64,000 bases of DNA from Paraburkholderia largidicola (GCF_013426895.1 NZ_AP023175.1:2232001-2296000); one strand, 5' to 3'. Counted from the first letter of the stretch, positions 1 through 7,833 are shown. Numbers and translations: made by a program. The notes: a model not told the origin generated them from the letters alone.

Positions 1-200
1 GCCACATATCTCCCATGTGCGCTTTAATTTAGCTGGCATCGGTTCGGTAAAGAGAATAGGGGCCGCCCGTGAGGGTGGCCCCGGTCGCTTGTGCCAGATG
101 AAAAGCTGCGCGACGCGCGATCCGACTCGGTCGAAACGGTGTTCTCTTCAATCGGCCGCGCTACACGTTCCTGATCTTCCAAATAACATCAAGGGCACGA

Positions 201-228
201 TTGACTTCCTTATCGATGCGCCTACAAT
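201..228 (+). promoter_or_regulatory. sigma70-type promoter of the phasin gene
   Basis: TTGACT at 201-206 and TACAAT at 223-228 are separated by 16 bp. The phasin start codon lies about 100 bp downstream. No other gene in the right orientation could use this promoter. Confidence 0.55.
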
Positions 229-233
229 GGATT

Positions 234-249
234 TTGCTGCATCGCAACA
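234..249. promoter_or_regulatory. possible PhaR-type operator in the phasin leader
   Basis: The sequence TTGCTGCATCGCAACA lies just after the -10 box. PhaR repressors of phasin genes are known to bind TGC/GCA-rich imperfect palindromes near phaP promoters, so both position and sequence fit. The assignment is an inference, and no phaR gene is in the window. Confidence 0.3.
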
Positions 250-331
250 TTGAGCCTTTGGCCCTCGGCGCGTGCCTTTGCAGTCGTCCGCAAAATCTTC
301 CGCACTCGCCGTCTCCCTTTCTGGAGCAGGT

Positions 332-733
332 ATGAGCACACGTATTCCCCAGCAGTTGATCGACGCACAGGCCGCCAGTACCCGTCAGCTATTTTCATTT
401 TCGAGCAAGGCTTTCGAAGGACTCGAAAACCTGACCGTGTTGAATTTGCAGGTATTCAAGGCGACGCTCGCCGAGAATCAGGCATTGGCCATGAAGGCTG
501 TGACGGCGAGGCCGGGCGAACTGGTCGCACTGTCCGCGAGTCTCGTGAAGCCGACAGCGGAAAAGTTCGCGGCGTACAGTCGGCATGTGCGCGAAATCCT
601 GTCGGAGGTTCAGGGAGGATTTTCGACAACGCTACAGTCTCAAGTTCAGCAACATCAGCGCGACGCGAAAGTCTTTGTCGAGAACCTCACAAAGCACGCT
701 GCCACTGGAAACGACGTTGTGTTGACAGGTTAG
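332..733 (+). CDS. phasin family protein
   Basis: This 133-residue protein has the all-helical Phasin_2 pattern seen in Burkholderiaceae: an N-terminal segment with LFSFSSKAFEGLENLTVLN, then long amphipathic helices rich in Ala, Gln and Lys. Phasins coat polyhydroxybutyrate granules in the cytoplasm and affect granule size and number. I chose the ATG at 332 because GGAG lies just upstream and family members start with a short M-x-x-I/P-x-Q stretch. An in-frame start 60 bp earlier would add an atypical leader. A good promoter lies about 100 bp upstream. The gene stands alone, and a PHB-depolymerase-like esterase on the same strand follows 0.85 kb downstream. Family assignment is firm; which phasin paralogue it is cannot be told. 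Confidence 0.85.
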   Translation: MSTRIPQQLIDAQAASTRQLFSFSSKAFEGLENLTVLNLQVFKATLAENQALAMKAVTARPGELVALSASLVKPTAEKFAAYSRHVREILSEVQGGFSTTLQSQVQQHQRDAKVFVENLTKHAATGNDVVLTG

Positions 734-862
734 AGACTGGCGGACTGGTTCGGCGGGTCGTCACCATGGCGACGCCGATTCCAGGACAGATGAAGCTCTG
801 CTACATCGACAAAGCAAACGTAGACAGAGACTGAGTGTGGAAGCACGTCCACGGGGAAAAAA

Positions 863-1201
863 ATGAAAAGCACAATGAAGCGGGAGAGCGTCACGAAAAT
901 GCGTATCGACGTGGCATTCGAACTCGAACTTGCCGTGGGCGCGTCGTATATCGCCAGTATGTTGCATGCGACATCCCGCAACTCCTGTATTGATGAACTG
1001 GCACTTGGCTTTGTTCGCCAGCACGGCAGCGGGGACCTGAAAGGCTTTCTTCTGGCGCTAGCGGGAAAGCTACACGCGCGTGGAAATAACGAGGGCGCAT
1101 CGGCTGTCCGGAAGTATGCCGACGCACGGCCGGACACCATGAGCAGTGGTCGTAGTTGCTCGCGCGAATTCCTCGATGCGTCGCAAGCAACAGCGATATA
1201 A
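863..1201 (+). CDS. hypothetical protein, 112 aa
   Basis: This is a possible small cytoplasmic protein that I do not recognise. A purine-rich stretch (GGGGAAAAAA) lies just before the ATG. The first 80 residues are mixed helical with no signal peptide or membrane segment. The tail is rich in Ser, Arg and Ala and looks less protein-like. An overlapping antisense frame reaching to about 1389 also looks partly coding between 1140 and 1389, so strand choice here is not secure. The sense frame is preferred because of its start region and its position behind the phasin. Confidence 0.35.
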   Translation: MKSTMKRESVTKMRIDVAFELELAVGASYIASMLHATSRNSCIDELALGFVRQHGSGDLKGFLLALAGKLHARGNNEGASAVRKYADARPDTMSSGRSCSREFLDASQATAI

Positions 1202-1586
1202 CGCGCAAGTGAGCGTCGCGAAATCCTGCTGGCCCGCGTAGCGTCGTTGCTGACTGAAGACACCATGCGCAGCCACGACTTGTAGACCTCGCCGGCAATC
1301 GCGTATTTCGCCGATAGGCTCATTTCGACCACCCCATCTCTCTGCGCAAACGTGCCCGTTACCACGTTGCATCCCGAACGTCGCCTCATCAGGTGCCTGG
1401 ATGTGCGACGGCGGCACGGAAATACAACTTCTTGGCGAGGCGATGTTGTCGCAACTTACTCAATCCGGCAAGCGCTAAACGACAGATCTTTCCGGTGCAG
1501 GATCTGATTGCAAGTGAACGAGACCCGCTGAAGGCGGGTTTATTTTGCCCGTATGCAATGCGCGACCGCCGACCGATAAGAGCATC
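1202..1586. other. intergenic region with an isolated terminator
   Basis: No convincing gene is visible in this 385-bp stretch apart from the partly coding-like antisense frame noted with the upstream gene. Its main feature is the terminator-like hairpin at 1523-1546, only 40 bp before the esterase start codon. That position suggests either the end of a short untranslated RNA or an attenuator in the esterase leader. Confidence 0.4.
1523..1546 (+). terminator. intrinsic terminator-like hairpin upstream of the esterase gene
   Basis: ACCCGC (1523-1528) and GCGGGT (1534-1539) form a perfect 6-bp stem around TGAAG, followed by TTATTTT. It reads as a terminator on the plus strand although no clear plus-strand gene ends just before it. 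Confidence 0.5.
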
Positions 1587-2690
1587 ATGAATAATTTCAA
1601 CCCGTTTCTATTCGCGCAAGATCTTACGCTTGCGCTTCTTGTGCGCGGACCCGTAGAGGCGACTACAGGCTTTTTTTGCGGAATGATGCCCGACTACGTT
1701 GCGGCTGGGCCCGAGCCGTCTCACTGCGATGAGCAATGCGCAGATTCTTCCGCAATGCCATCTCTGACGAGTACGCCGGGTGAGTCCATCTGGCAGCAGA
1801 AGACGTTTCGGGGAAAGGAGGGAACGCGAAACTACAAGGTCTATATTCCGGCCTCGTGCGGACGTGAACCACTCCCGATGATCGTCATGCTTCATGGCGC
1901 CAACCAGGATCCTGACGATTTCGCCGCCGGTACGAGAATGAATGTGCTGGCCGAGGAGGCGCAATACATCGTCGTGTATCCGGAGCAACCGCAAAGCGCC
2001 AATGCCGCCCGATGCTGGAACTGGTTCAGGCCGGGCGATCAGATTCGCGAGTCCGGGGAAGCGGCGCTCATTGCCGATCTCACTCGCGAGGTGATGTCCA
2101 CGTATAACGCGGACTCCACCCGCATTTACGTCGCAGGCATGTCGGCCGGGGGCGCGATGGCAGTCAATCTTGCCGTCACTTACGCCGATCTTTTCGCAGC
2201 CGCCGGGATTCACTCCGGGCTACCGTATGGGATTGCCGATGACGCATTCTCCGCGATGTCTGTGATGAATCACGGGGCGAGCGATTCTCAATTTGAACTG
2301 GTTCCGAGAGAACCGGGGCAACGCGGCTATACACCTCTGATCGCTTTTCACGGCGATCGGGATAGTGTCGTGCATCCCCGCAATTGTGACGAGTTGATTC
2401 GGATGAACTGCATTTTCGCGCTCTCATCGGAAACTGCGCCTCGTCAGTCGGAGACGGTTGCGCCAGAGGCGAGTGGAATCTATGGGCACACGCGCCATCT
2501 TTCATGCGATGACGCGGGCGAGGTCATCGGAGAGCAATGGATTATTCATGGTCTCGACCATGCGTGGTCCGGCGGCGATAGCACGGGAAGCTACACCGAC
2601 TCTAATGGCCCGGATGCATCTCGGGAAATGCTTCGCTTCTTTGCTTCGGTCAAGTTGGTGACGCGTGCGGACCGGGAAGTCTCTGCCTGA
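1587..2690 (+). CDS. PHB-depolymerase-family esterase
   Basis: This 367-residue alpha/beta hydrolase belongs to the esterase_phb / LpqC-like family, which hydrolyses polyhydroxyalkanoate or other short-chain and aryl esters. Visible features are the oxyanion-region LHG at 102-104, the nucleophile motif G-M-S-A-G with Ser186, the family motif CWNWF at 143-147, and a C-terminal Asp/His region including GLDHAWSGG. The first 70 residues have no clear cleavable signal peptide, which is compatible with an intracellular granule-associated enzyme. The ATG at 1587 was chosen over an in-frame one at 1545 because the latter lies within the terminator tail region. The Shine-Dalgarno sequence is weak. Proximity to the phasin supports a role in PHB turnover, but the substrate is not proven. 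Confidence 0.8.
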   Translation: MNNFNPFLFAQDLTLALLVRGPVEATTGFFCGMMPDYVAAGPEPSHCDEQCADSSAMPSLTSTPGESIWQQKTFRGKEGTRNYKVYIPASCGREPLPMIVMLHGANQDPDDFAAGTRMNVLAEEAQYIVVYPEQPQSANAARCWNWFRPGDQIRESGEAALIADLTREVMSTYNADSTRIYVAGMSAGGAMAVNLAVTYADLFAAAGIHSGLPYGIADDAFSAMSVMNHGASDSQFELVPREPGQRGYTPLIAFHGDRDSVVHPRNCDELIRMNCIFALSSETAPRQSETVAPEASGIYGHTRHLSCDDAGEVIGEQWIIHGLDHAWSGGDSTGSYTDSNGPDASREMLRFFASVKLVTRADREVSA

Positions 2691-2807
2691 TTGGAATGGT
2701 CGCAAGCGCGATGGCTTATTGGGTTTTGAGGTATGGGGCTTGCGGTTAGCTGGACGCGGGGTCGCACCTTCCGGTGCTAACGACCGCTCCGTGCTAAGGA
2801 GACGAAC

Positions 2808-3086
2808 ATGCGAGGCTCGACGAAAGGAATTTTGGTTTCAGCGCTGCTTATCGGTATTTCAGGAAGTGTCTATGCGCAAGGCGCGGGTGGCGGAGGTGCC
2901 GCGGGCGGGCAGGGCGGCACGGGTATGAGCAAGCCGAACGCAGGGGGCTCGACCGACACTGTGTCGGGTGCTTCAGGGGCGAATACCATGGCACCCGCCG
3001 GCACCACGTCGCACAAGAAGATGCACAAAAAATCGAACGCCGGGATGGCGGCATCGGCTCCCGCGCCGGGGTCCGGCGGCAACTGA
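2808..3086 (+). CDS. small secreted Gly/Ala/Ser-rich protein
   Basis: This 92-residue protein has a Sec signal peptide of about 23 residues ending in VYAQ. The mature chain is low in complexity: Gly-rich at first, then Thr/Ser/Ala, with a Lys/His patch (HKKMHKKS) near residue 70. It should be exported to the periplasm or beyond. AGGAG lies 6 bp before the ATG. No enzymatic domain is visible. It resembles the secreted protein encoded at 3761-4045 in composition but not in detailed sequence. Function is unknown. Confidence 0.65.
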   Translation: MRGSTKGILVSALLIGISGSVYAQGAGGGGAAGGQGGTGMSKPNAGGSTDTVSGASGANTMAPAGTTSHKKMHKKSNAGMAASAPAPGSGGN

Positions 3087-3252
3087 GCGATAAGGTTCAG
3101 TGAACTGGTGGTCGGCGTCGATGTCAGCGGCGGCTGTTAACCCGACACGAGTTCACATTTGCGCGCTGTCGCGCACGCCTTGCGCTGCGCGGCTTCCCGG
3201 GCTTCGGCCGCAGCAACGACACTAAAAACGGTGCCAGTACACGTAGTTTATT

Positions 3253-3281
3253 TTGCAATGCACCATCGACGGGTGTACTAT
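3253..3281 (+). promoter_or_regulatory. strong sigma70-type promoter
   Basis: TTGCAA at 3253-3258 and TACTAT at 3276-3281 are spaced by exactly 17 bp. They lie about 40 bp before the start codon of a 45-residue protein. Confidence 0.65.
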
Positions 3282-3282
3282 A

Positions 3283-3306
3283 GGGTTAGTACCTAGGCAG
3301 TAACCC
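3283..3306. promoter_or_regulatory. 24-bp near-perfect palindrome at the transcription start
   Basis: The outer arms GGGTTA (3283-3288) and TAACCC (3301-3306) are perfectly inverted around a central CCTAGG (3292-3297) with the same centre of symmetry. Only two of the twelve base pairs do not match. It begins one base after the -10 box, where a bound repressor would block initiation. As RNA it would form a hairpin in the 5' leader. Confidence 0.6.
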
Positions 3307-3321
3307 TTAATGGAGCTTGCA

Positions 3322-3459
3322 ATGAACTACGCTACCGCTACCTCGACGGCTACCAAAGGCGGCTTCTTCGCCCGTGTGCGTGAATTTTTCGCTGACGCGT
3401 GGCGTACCCATCTGGAAGTGTGCGAAATCCTCGCTGAATCGCATCGCCGTCCGCGCTAA
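3322..3459 (+). CDS. small basic protein, 45 aa
   Basis: The reading frame encodes 45 residues starting MNYATATSTATKGGFF. The second half, from residue 15, can form an amphipathic helix with Phe, Trp, Arg and His and ends in HRRPR. GGAG lies 6 bp before the ATG, a consensus promoter with 17-bp spacing lies upstream, and a palindrome sits at the probable start site, so this is very likely expressed. It is shorter than most gene callers accept. The general look is that of short Burkholderiales proteins such as DUF3563, but I cannot confirm the family. No function is assigned. Confidence 0.6.
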   Translation: MNYATATSTATKGGFFARVREFFADAWRTHLEVCEILAESHRRPR

Positions 3460-3760
3460 GACTTATCGCTTGACCCTGGGCAAGCGCGGTTGAGGCGGAG
3501 CGCTGCAAAGTTGCGAGCGCGCAATTCGCCCGGCTCGCGTTCCCGTTGCAGCACACATATCGGCCAGCGCCACGTCCTCGCAATATGCGATCGGCGGGAT
3601 GCCACGACTGCGACGCGCGCGCAGCTCGGGTGTGTTCGCACCATGCATCGACGTTCGCCATACCGCATACCGCTTCGTCCATACAGACGCGCTGTGCGAC
3701 TAGCCAATTGCGGCATCCCAAGCCCGAGGCGCCCGCTTCCAGCCTGAGACGCTACTGCCG
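3460..3760. other. intergenic region without a convincing gene
   Basis: Reading frames here have Arg/Ser/Cys-rich shadow composition on both strands. A weak hairpin (CGCTTG at 3467-3472, CAAGCG at 3481-3486) just after the 45-residue gene may end its transcript. Nothing else is recognised. Confidence 0.4.
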
Positions 3761-4045
3761 CTACTGACTGGTTTTGACACCGTCGACACCATCAACGGGT
3801 GTCATGCCTGGCATATCCGTTGTGCTCATGTTCGCCTTGCGCGAGATATCGCCGGGGTCCCGGTTCCAGGGGCTGGACACGGGCTCGCTGTGATACGTCA
3901 TCCCTGCCGTCGCCGCACCGTGAGCACCGCCGCTACCGTTGCCGCCATTGCCGTTCCCTCCAGCCTGCGCGAACGTTGCAGCGCATCCGCAAAGTGCTGC
4001 GACAAAAGCGTGCACCAACCAAACCTTCCGCGTTGCGTTCTTCAT
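3761..4045 (-). CDS. small secreted Gly-rich protein
   Basis: This 94-residue protein has a Sec signal peptide (Lys/Arg-containing start, hydrophobic core, cleavage near ATFAQA). A Gly/Asn-rich stretch and a hydrophilic tail follow, the latter with DPGDISRKANMSTTDMPGM. GGAG lies 8 bp before the ATG on the minus strand. It should be periplasmic or extracellular. Its composition recalls the plus-strand secreted protein ending at 3086. No domain is recognised. Confidence 0.65.
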   Translation of the reverse strand: MKNATRKVWLVHAFVAALCGCAATFAQAGGNGNGGNGSGGAHGAATAGMTYHSEPVSSPWNRDPGDISRKANMSTTDMPGMTPVDGVDGVKTSQ

Positions 4046-4306
4046 GGCATGACTCCTGGGCGTGCCAGCGCACGATTCCGTGTCGCTGGATTCAATGTGC
4101 CGCTGAACAGGATGCTTGCATGGCGGCGAAGTGCAAGCGCTCGATACCTGTCGCTTTCGATCCTGGCTGTACCCCGGAGGCGACTGAACGCCGCCTGGCT
4201 GCGCGATGGGTACGCCGTTGGTCTGTCGCGGGTATCGTTCTGACTTCGTATACGGGGTGCAAGGTGCGGCGGATGCAAAACGACAACCTATCCCGGCACG
4301 GGCGGC

Positions 4307-4747
4307 TCAAGTCTCGACGTGGCGATGCGTTTCATCCTCGACTACAGTCGTATTGGCTATCCGGTCGTGCAAGGTCTGCTTCCGGTCGTTGAACAGAACC
4401 CACAGAAATCCGGCACCGCAAGTCGCGAAGGTCAGCAGATAGCCGAGTGTGCGCAGACCGGCTTGTCGCACGGTCATCGGGCGTCCCGTATCGGCATCCA
4501 CTATCCGCAGATGCAACGCGCGTTTGCCGGGTGACGTGCCCCATACAGCCCACATTACGCCCGTCATCAGGATGGGAATGCATTGCCCGATCGCTAGCCA
4601 TAAAAGGATGGTCGCAGCGTAGGATTCGGGTGCCACCAGGATCTCCTCCGTCGAAGGCCCGAGCGGTACGAGCAGCACGACGGCAGTCCACCAGATCGAA
4701 TCGATAGTCAGTGCTGTCGCGCGTCGCGAGTAGGAGGCGTATCGCAT
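4307..4747 (-). CDS. RDD family membrane protein
   Basis: This 146-residue inner-membrane protein has the RDD-domain layout: Arg near the start (SRRATALTIDSIWW), about three hydrophobic segments, and the TSPGKRALHLRIVDADTG loop between the second and third. The C-terminal DRKQTLHDRIANT motif is typical of the family. RDD proteins are of mostly unknown function, and some have been linked to cation/proton transport. The gene stands alone, and the 260-bp stretch to the next minus-strand gene shows no other gene. Confidence 0.85.
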   Translation of the reverse strand: MRYASYSRRATALTIDSIWWTAVVLLVPLGPSTEEILVAPESYAATILLWLAIGQCIPILMTGVMWAVWGTSPGKRALHLRIVDADTGRPMTVRQAGLRTLGYLLTFATCGAGFLWVLFNDRKQTLHDRIANTTVVEDETHRHVET

Positions 4748-5042
4748 CGGAAAGTCGTGTCGGGTGGAAGTCGGGCTCGATACGCAAAGACGGTCGAGGC
4801 TGTTCGGCAGTATGCCGGAGTGCGCGATACCTCTACTGTGGCGGACATAGCCTCATCTGTGTCCGCGCAATTGAAGTAGCGATCTTCAGGTTGGTCGTAG
4901 AATAGGCACGTCAAGTGCTCAACTGCTCGACGAATCGGCGCGGCAGGGTATCCAGTCAAATTCGCGCCCAGACGCCAGAGTCGACAAGCCGGATCGTCGT
5001 ACCAGCCGTGCGACTGCATCCGGCGGCCATCAGGAGGATGTC
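4748..5042. other. intergenic region upstream of ku
   Basis: This 295-bp gap between the divergent RDD and ku genes contains no convincing reading frame. It must hold both promoters, but no clear consensus boxes stand out. Confidence 0.4.
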
Positions 5043-5978
5043 ATGGCAGCGCGTTCAATCGCATCTCTCACGCTTTCCTTCGGGCTGGTCTCGATTCCGG
5101 TGAAACTGTATTCGGCGACCGAGAGTGCATCGGGAGTCGGCTTCAATCTGCTCACGCCAGAGGGCGGTCGGGTGAAGCAACAGTATATTTCCGAGGCCAC
5201 GGGCGAGGTCGTCGCGCGGGTGGATATGAAGAAGGGGTACGAGTTCGAGAAGGGCCAGTTCGTCGTCTTTGCTCCAGAAGAACTGAAAGCGCTGGAAGAA
5301 GGTGCGTCGCACGTCGTAGAGATTGTCTCTTTCGTCCCGGAAAAGTCAGTCGATCCGCTCTACTTCGACAAGGCCTACTTCATCGCGCCCGACAAGCGCG
5401 GCGGCAAGCCATACAGCCTTCTGCAGCAGGCGATGCGAGAATGCGAACGCTGTGCATTGGCCAAATGGTCGAACAAGGGGAAGACCCGTATCGTTCAAAT
5501 ACGGCCGGCCGATGAGGGCATGGTTTTTCAGCAGTTGTTGTTCGCGGACGAAGTGCGCGGACTGGCCGATTTGCACATCGAGCAGGTAGCCGTGACTGAA
5601 GCAGAATTGCAGCTCGCGCTGCAGATCATCGACCAGGTTTCAGAGGACGCGTACGACCCGTCGGCATACGAAGATGAAGAAAAGAAGCGGATTCTGGAAG
5701 CGATAGACCGCAAGATTGCCGGTAAGCAGATCGTGTCGCCAGGGGTCCCTGAAGAGGATTCGGGTGGTCAGGTAATCGACCTCATGGAAGCGCTTCGGGC
5801 AAGCCTCAGCACCAACAAGACCAGGAGAGCCGGGGCAGCGAAGACGCCTGCGTCAAAGAAAGCGACGCCTGATGATGTCGCGGTGCTTGCGAGCAAACCC
5901 CGCCGGCCCGCCAGGCGGGCCGCAACCACGCCCGAAGTCAAAGAAGCGCCGCCGGCAAAGGTTCGAGCTCGAAAGTGA
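5043..5978 (+). CDS. ku: non-homologous end joining protein Ku
   Basis: This 311-residue protein is a bacterial Ku. It starts with the hallmark SIASLTLSFGLVSIPVKLYSAT and continues with the Ku beta-barrel core through about residue 255 (including EKGQFVVFAPEELKALE and GKPYSLLQQAM). Ku homodimers bind DNA double-strand ends and recruit the ligase LigD. The tail from about residue 255 is Lys/Ala/Arg/Pro-rich, the usual disordered DNA-binding extension. AGGAGG precedes the ATG. The next gene overlaps its stop by 4 bp, so both are probably co-translated. No ligD is in the window. Confidence 0.95.
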   Translation: MAARSIASLTLSFGLVSIPVKLYSATESASGVGFNLLTPEGGRVKQQYISEATGEVVARVDMKKGYEFEKGQFVVFAPEELKALEEGASHVVEIVSFVPEKSVDPLYFDKAYFIAPDKRGGKPYSLLQQAMRECERCALAKWSNKGKTRIVQIRPADEGMVFQQLLFADEVRGLADLHIEQVAVTEAELQLALQIIDQVSEDAYDPSAYEDEEKKRILEAIDRKIAGKQIVSPGVPEEDSGGQVIDLMEALRASLSTNKTRRAGAAKTPASKKATPDDVAVLASKPRRPARRAATTPEVKEAPPAKVRARK

Positions 5979-6817
5979 GTCGACGCAATCAATCACACGA
6001 TTACTCGCTGCGGAGCCTTCAATCGTTACTCGGCGTTTCGCGGCGAGTGCTTTCCGGACTGATAGCAGCCGGATTCGTGGAGCCCTCTCGCGGTCGACGC
6101 AACGAATTGCGATTTACGTTTCAGGACGTCGTGGTGTTGCGCACGGCATTTCAGTTGCAAGCGGCGAACATCACGACCCGCAAGATTTTGCGCGCGCTTG
6201 CCAGACTGAAGGCCGATCTTCCGGAAGAACTCCCCCTGTCTGGCATTCGTATCACGGCCATCGGCGACACCATTGCCGTCAAGACGGGGCAATCCCAATG
6301 GGACGCGACGTCAGGGCAACATCTGCTCGATTTCGAGGTCGCCCCGCTCGGCGGCGACGTCGCGTTTCTGGACACTACGCCCCGCACGCAGCGAAGCAAA
6401 CAGCAACAAGCCGAGGAGTGGTTCGCCCTGGCAGAGCAGCTCGCCAGTTCAGATGTCGTCGGCGCGGAGCAGGCGTACCGCAAGGTACTCGAGCTGGCCG
6501 ACGCACCGCACTACCACGCCTACACCAATCTCGGTGTGCTGCTCTGCGAGACCGAAACGCGCTGTGAAGAAGCGCTGTCCGTATTCGAGCGGGCGCTGGA
6601 GGATTTTCCAGATGACGCGCTGCTGCATTTCAACCGCGCTGTCGCTCTGGAAGAGCTAAAACGCTACGGACCGGCGATGGCGGCGTACGAGCGATGTCTC
6701 CAGCTCGACCCCACCCATGCCGACGCGCATTTCAACCTTGCCCGCTTAAGCGAGATCCGCGGCGATAAGCAGGGGTTGCTGCGGCATCTCAGCGCGTACC
6801 GCAGGCTCATCGGTTGA
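5975..6817 (+). CDS. MerR-like HTH / TPR protein
   Basis: This 280-residue protein starts with GTG inside the end of ku (GTGA overlap). Residues 9-80 look like a MerR-type winged helix (SLQSLLGVSRRVLSGLIAAGFVEP, then a FQDVVVLRTAFQL wing region). Residues 140-275 contain tetratricopeptide repeats, for example HYHAYTNLGVLLCE and DALLHFNRAVALEELKRYGPAMAAYERCLQLDPTHADAH. It is probably a cytoplasmic DNA-binding protein with a protein-interaction tail. Tight coupling to ku suggests a role in DNA-break repair or its control; this is inference from position only. The GTG is supported by the overlap and by the HTH beginning a few residues later. Confidence 0.8.
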   Translation: MSRRNQSHDYSLRSLQSLLGVSRRVLSGLIAAGFVEPSRGRRNELRFTFQDVVVLRTAFQLQAANITTRKILRALARLKADLPEELPLSGIRITAIGDTIAVKTGQSQWDATSGQHLLDFEVAPLGGDVAFLDTTPRTQRSKQQQAEEWFALAEQLASSDVVGAEQAYRKVLELADAPHYHAYTNLGVLLCETETRCEEALSVFERALEDFPDDALLHFNRAVALEELKRYGPAMAAYERCLQLDPTHADAHFNLARLSEIRGDKQGLLRHLSAYRRLIG

Positions 6818-6831
6818 CCTTGCGCCCGCGA

Positions 6832-7320
6832 CTACAGATTGCTGGGCCGTTCTTCTACCGCATCCCGCGTGGCGTTCCAGTAAGGCTGCTGACGGTAGTA
6901 TTCGTGCACGGACGAACCCCATTGCGGGTCTGCCATCGAGGGCCAGTGGTCCTTGTCGAACCCAGGCGAGTTTTTGATTTCATCTGCCATCAGGTTCACG
7001 AGGAAGACTTTTTCATCGACATTCATCGTCAGCGCACTCCATGGGATGGCGTGAAGCGTCGTTCCCATGCCGAGAAAGCCGCCTTCCGACAGCACGGCAT
7101 AGGCAATCCGCCCGCCGCGAACGTCGAGCATGATGTCGGAAATTTTTCCGACATGCTCGCCGTCGGCCGTGACGACTCTGGTTCCATCCAGGGTGGATGC
7201 CGCCATCACGTCAGGCCCGGGGCCGTCGCCGACGCCAATGCCGACAATACCCGCACCCTGGTCTGCCGATTGTGACTGGGACTGGGACTGCGACTGCGTG
7301 TTGGGGTCGAGTGGGGTCAT
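6832..7320 (-). CDS. PRC-barrel domain protein
   Basis: This 162-residue protein has a PRC-barrel domain at about residues 40-115 (GTRVVTADGEHVGKISDIMLDVRGGRIAYAVL and ALTMNVDEKVFLV). The N-terminus contains alternating Gln/Ser (residues 9-18) encoded by a short 6-bp DNA repeat prone to length change. PRC-barrel proteins of this length are common in stress and photosynthetic contexts, and the molecular role is unclear. The ATG at 7320 has GGAG 9 bp upstream; an in-frame earlier start lacks one. The gene is convergent with the MerR/TPR gene, with 14 bp between them. Confidence 0.8.
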   Translation of the reverse strand: MTPLDPNTQSQSQSQSQSADQGAGIVGIGVGDGPGPDVMAASTLDGTRVVTADGEHVGKISDIMLDVRGGRIAYAVLSEGGFLGMGTTLHAIPWSALTMNVDEKVFLVNLMADEIKNSPGFDKDHWPSMADPQWGSSVHEYYRQQPYWNATRDAVEERPSNL

Positions 7321-7472
7321 GATTGTGCGCTCCTGATGGGTAGACTTGCTATCACGCAACGCGCATGCCCGGCAGGATGGTGGGGATCAATCGGACGGAA
7401 ACACGGACGGCTCAATGGGCCGCTAATGCAGCGCTATAAGCGCCGGCGGGAAAGTGAAACGGAAACGGCTGC

Positions 7473-7501
7473 GCGACTTACCGCGGGTCGCGGTAAGTCG
7501 C
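7473..7501 (-). terminator. intrinsic terminator of the 103-aa gene
   Basis: A perfect 12-bp inverted repeat, GCGACTTACCGC and GCGGTAAGTCGC, surrounds a 5-nt loop. On the minus strand it lies 21 bp after the stop codon at 7522 and is followed by a T-containing run (GTTTCCGTTTC). Confidence 0.7.
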
Positions 7502-7521
7502 CCGTGGCAGGGTGCCGTCAG

Positions 7522-7833
7522 TTAGCTACGCTTTCCTTTGAGGGTGAAGGGCGCCAACAGCGACTCGATATCCAGTTGATGCCCTTGAAGAAGCAGCAAT
7601 CGCGCATGGAGCACCGTATTTTCAAGGACGAGCTTCGCGGTGCTCAGCAAATACAACGCATGAATATCGGAGACCGACATGCCCGTCTCCACGTTATGGT
7701 GACGCTCAACGAGCGAACTGACAATGAGGCGCCGGAGTTCTTGCTCTCCAAACGGCAGGTCCGCATAGTCGATGGGATCTTCTGCTTCAACTTCTCTAAG
7801 CATGTCGACAAGCGTTTCGGTGCTCACTTCCAT
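7522..7833 (-). CDS. hypothetical protein, 103 aa
   Basis: This small, probably helical, cytoplasmic protein has an acidic N-terminus (TLVDMLREVEAEDPIDYADL) and a Leu-rich second half. There is no signal peptide or membrane span. A strong GGAGGA lies 4 bp before the ATG, and a clear terminator lies downstream, so it forms its own transcription unit. I do not recognise the family. Confidence 0.65.
   Translation of the reverse strand: MEVSTETLVDMLREVEAEDPIDYADLPFGEQELRRLIVSSLVERHHNVETGMSVSDIHALYLLSTAKLVLENTVLHARLLLLQGHQLDIESLLAPFTLKGKRS

Noticed and set aside
730..1389. Antisense frame overlapping the 112-aa hypothetical gene
   Set aside because: Part of it (1140-1389) looks protein-like, but most is Ser/Arg-rich, no ribosome site is clear and no family is recognised. 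Kept only as a note of uncertainty.
3253..3306. LuxR-type lux box reading of the 24-bp palindrome
   Set aside because: The central CCTAGG and the arms do not match known Burkholderia quorum-sensing boxes.
7522..7833. Antitoxin or phage-type small gene
   Set aside because: There is no adjacent toxin, no phage genes and no recognisable DNA-binding motif.
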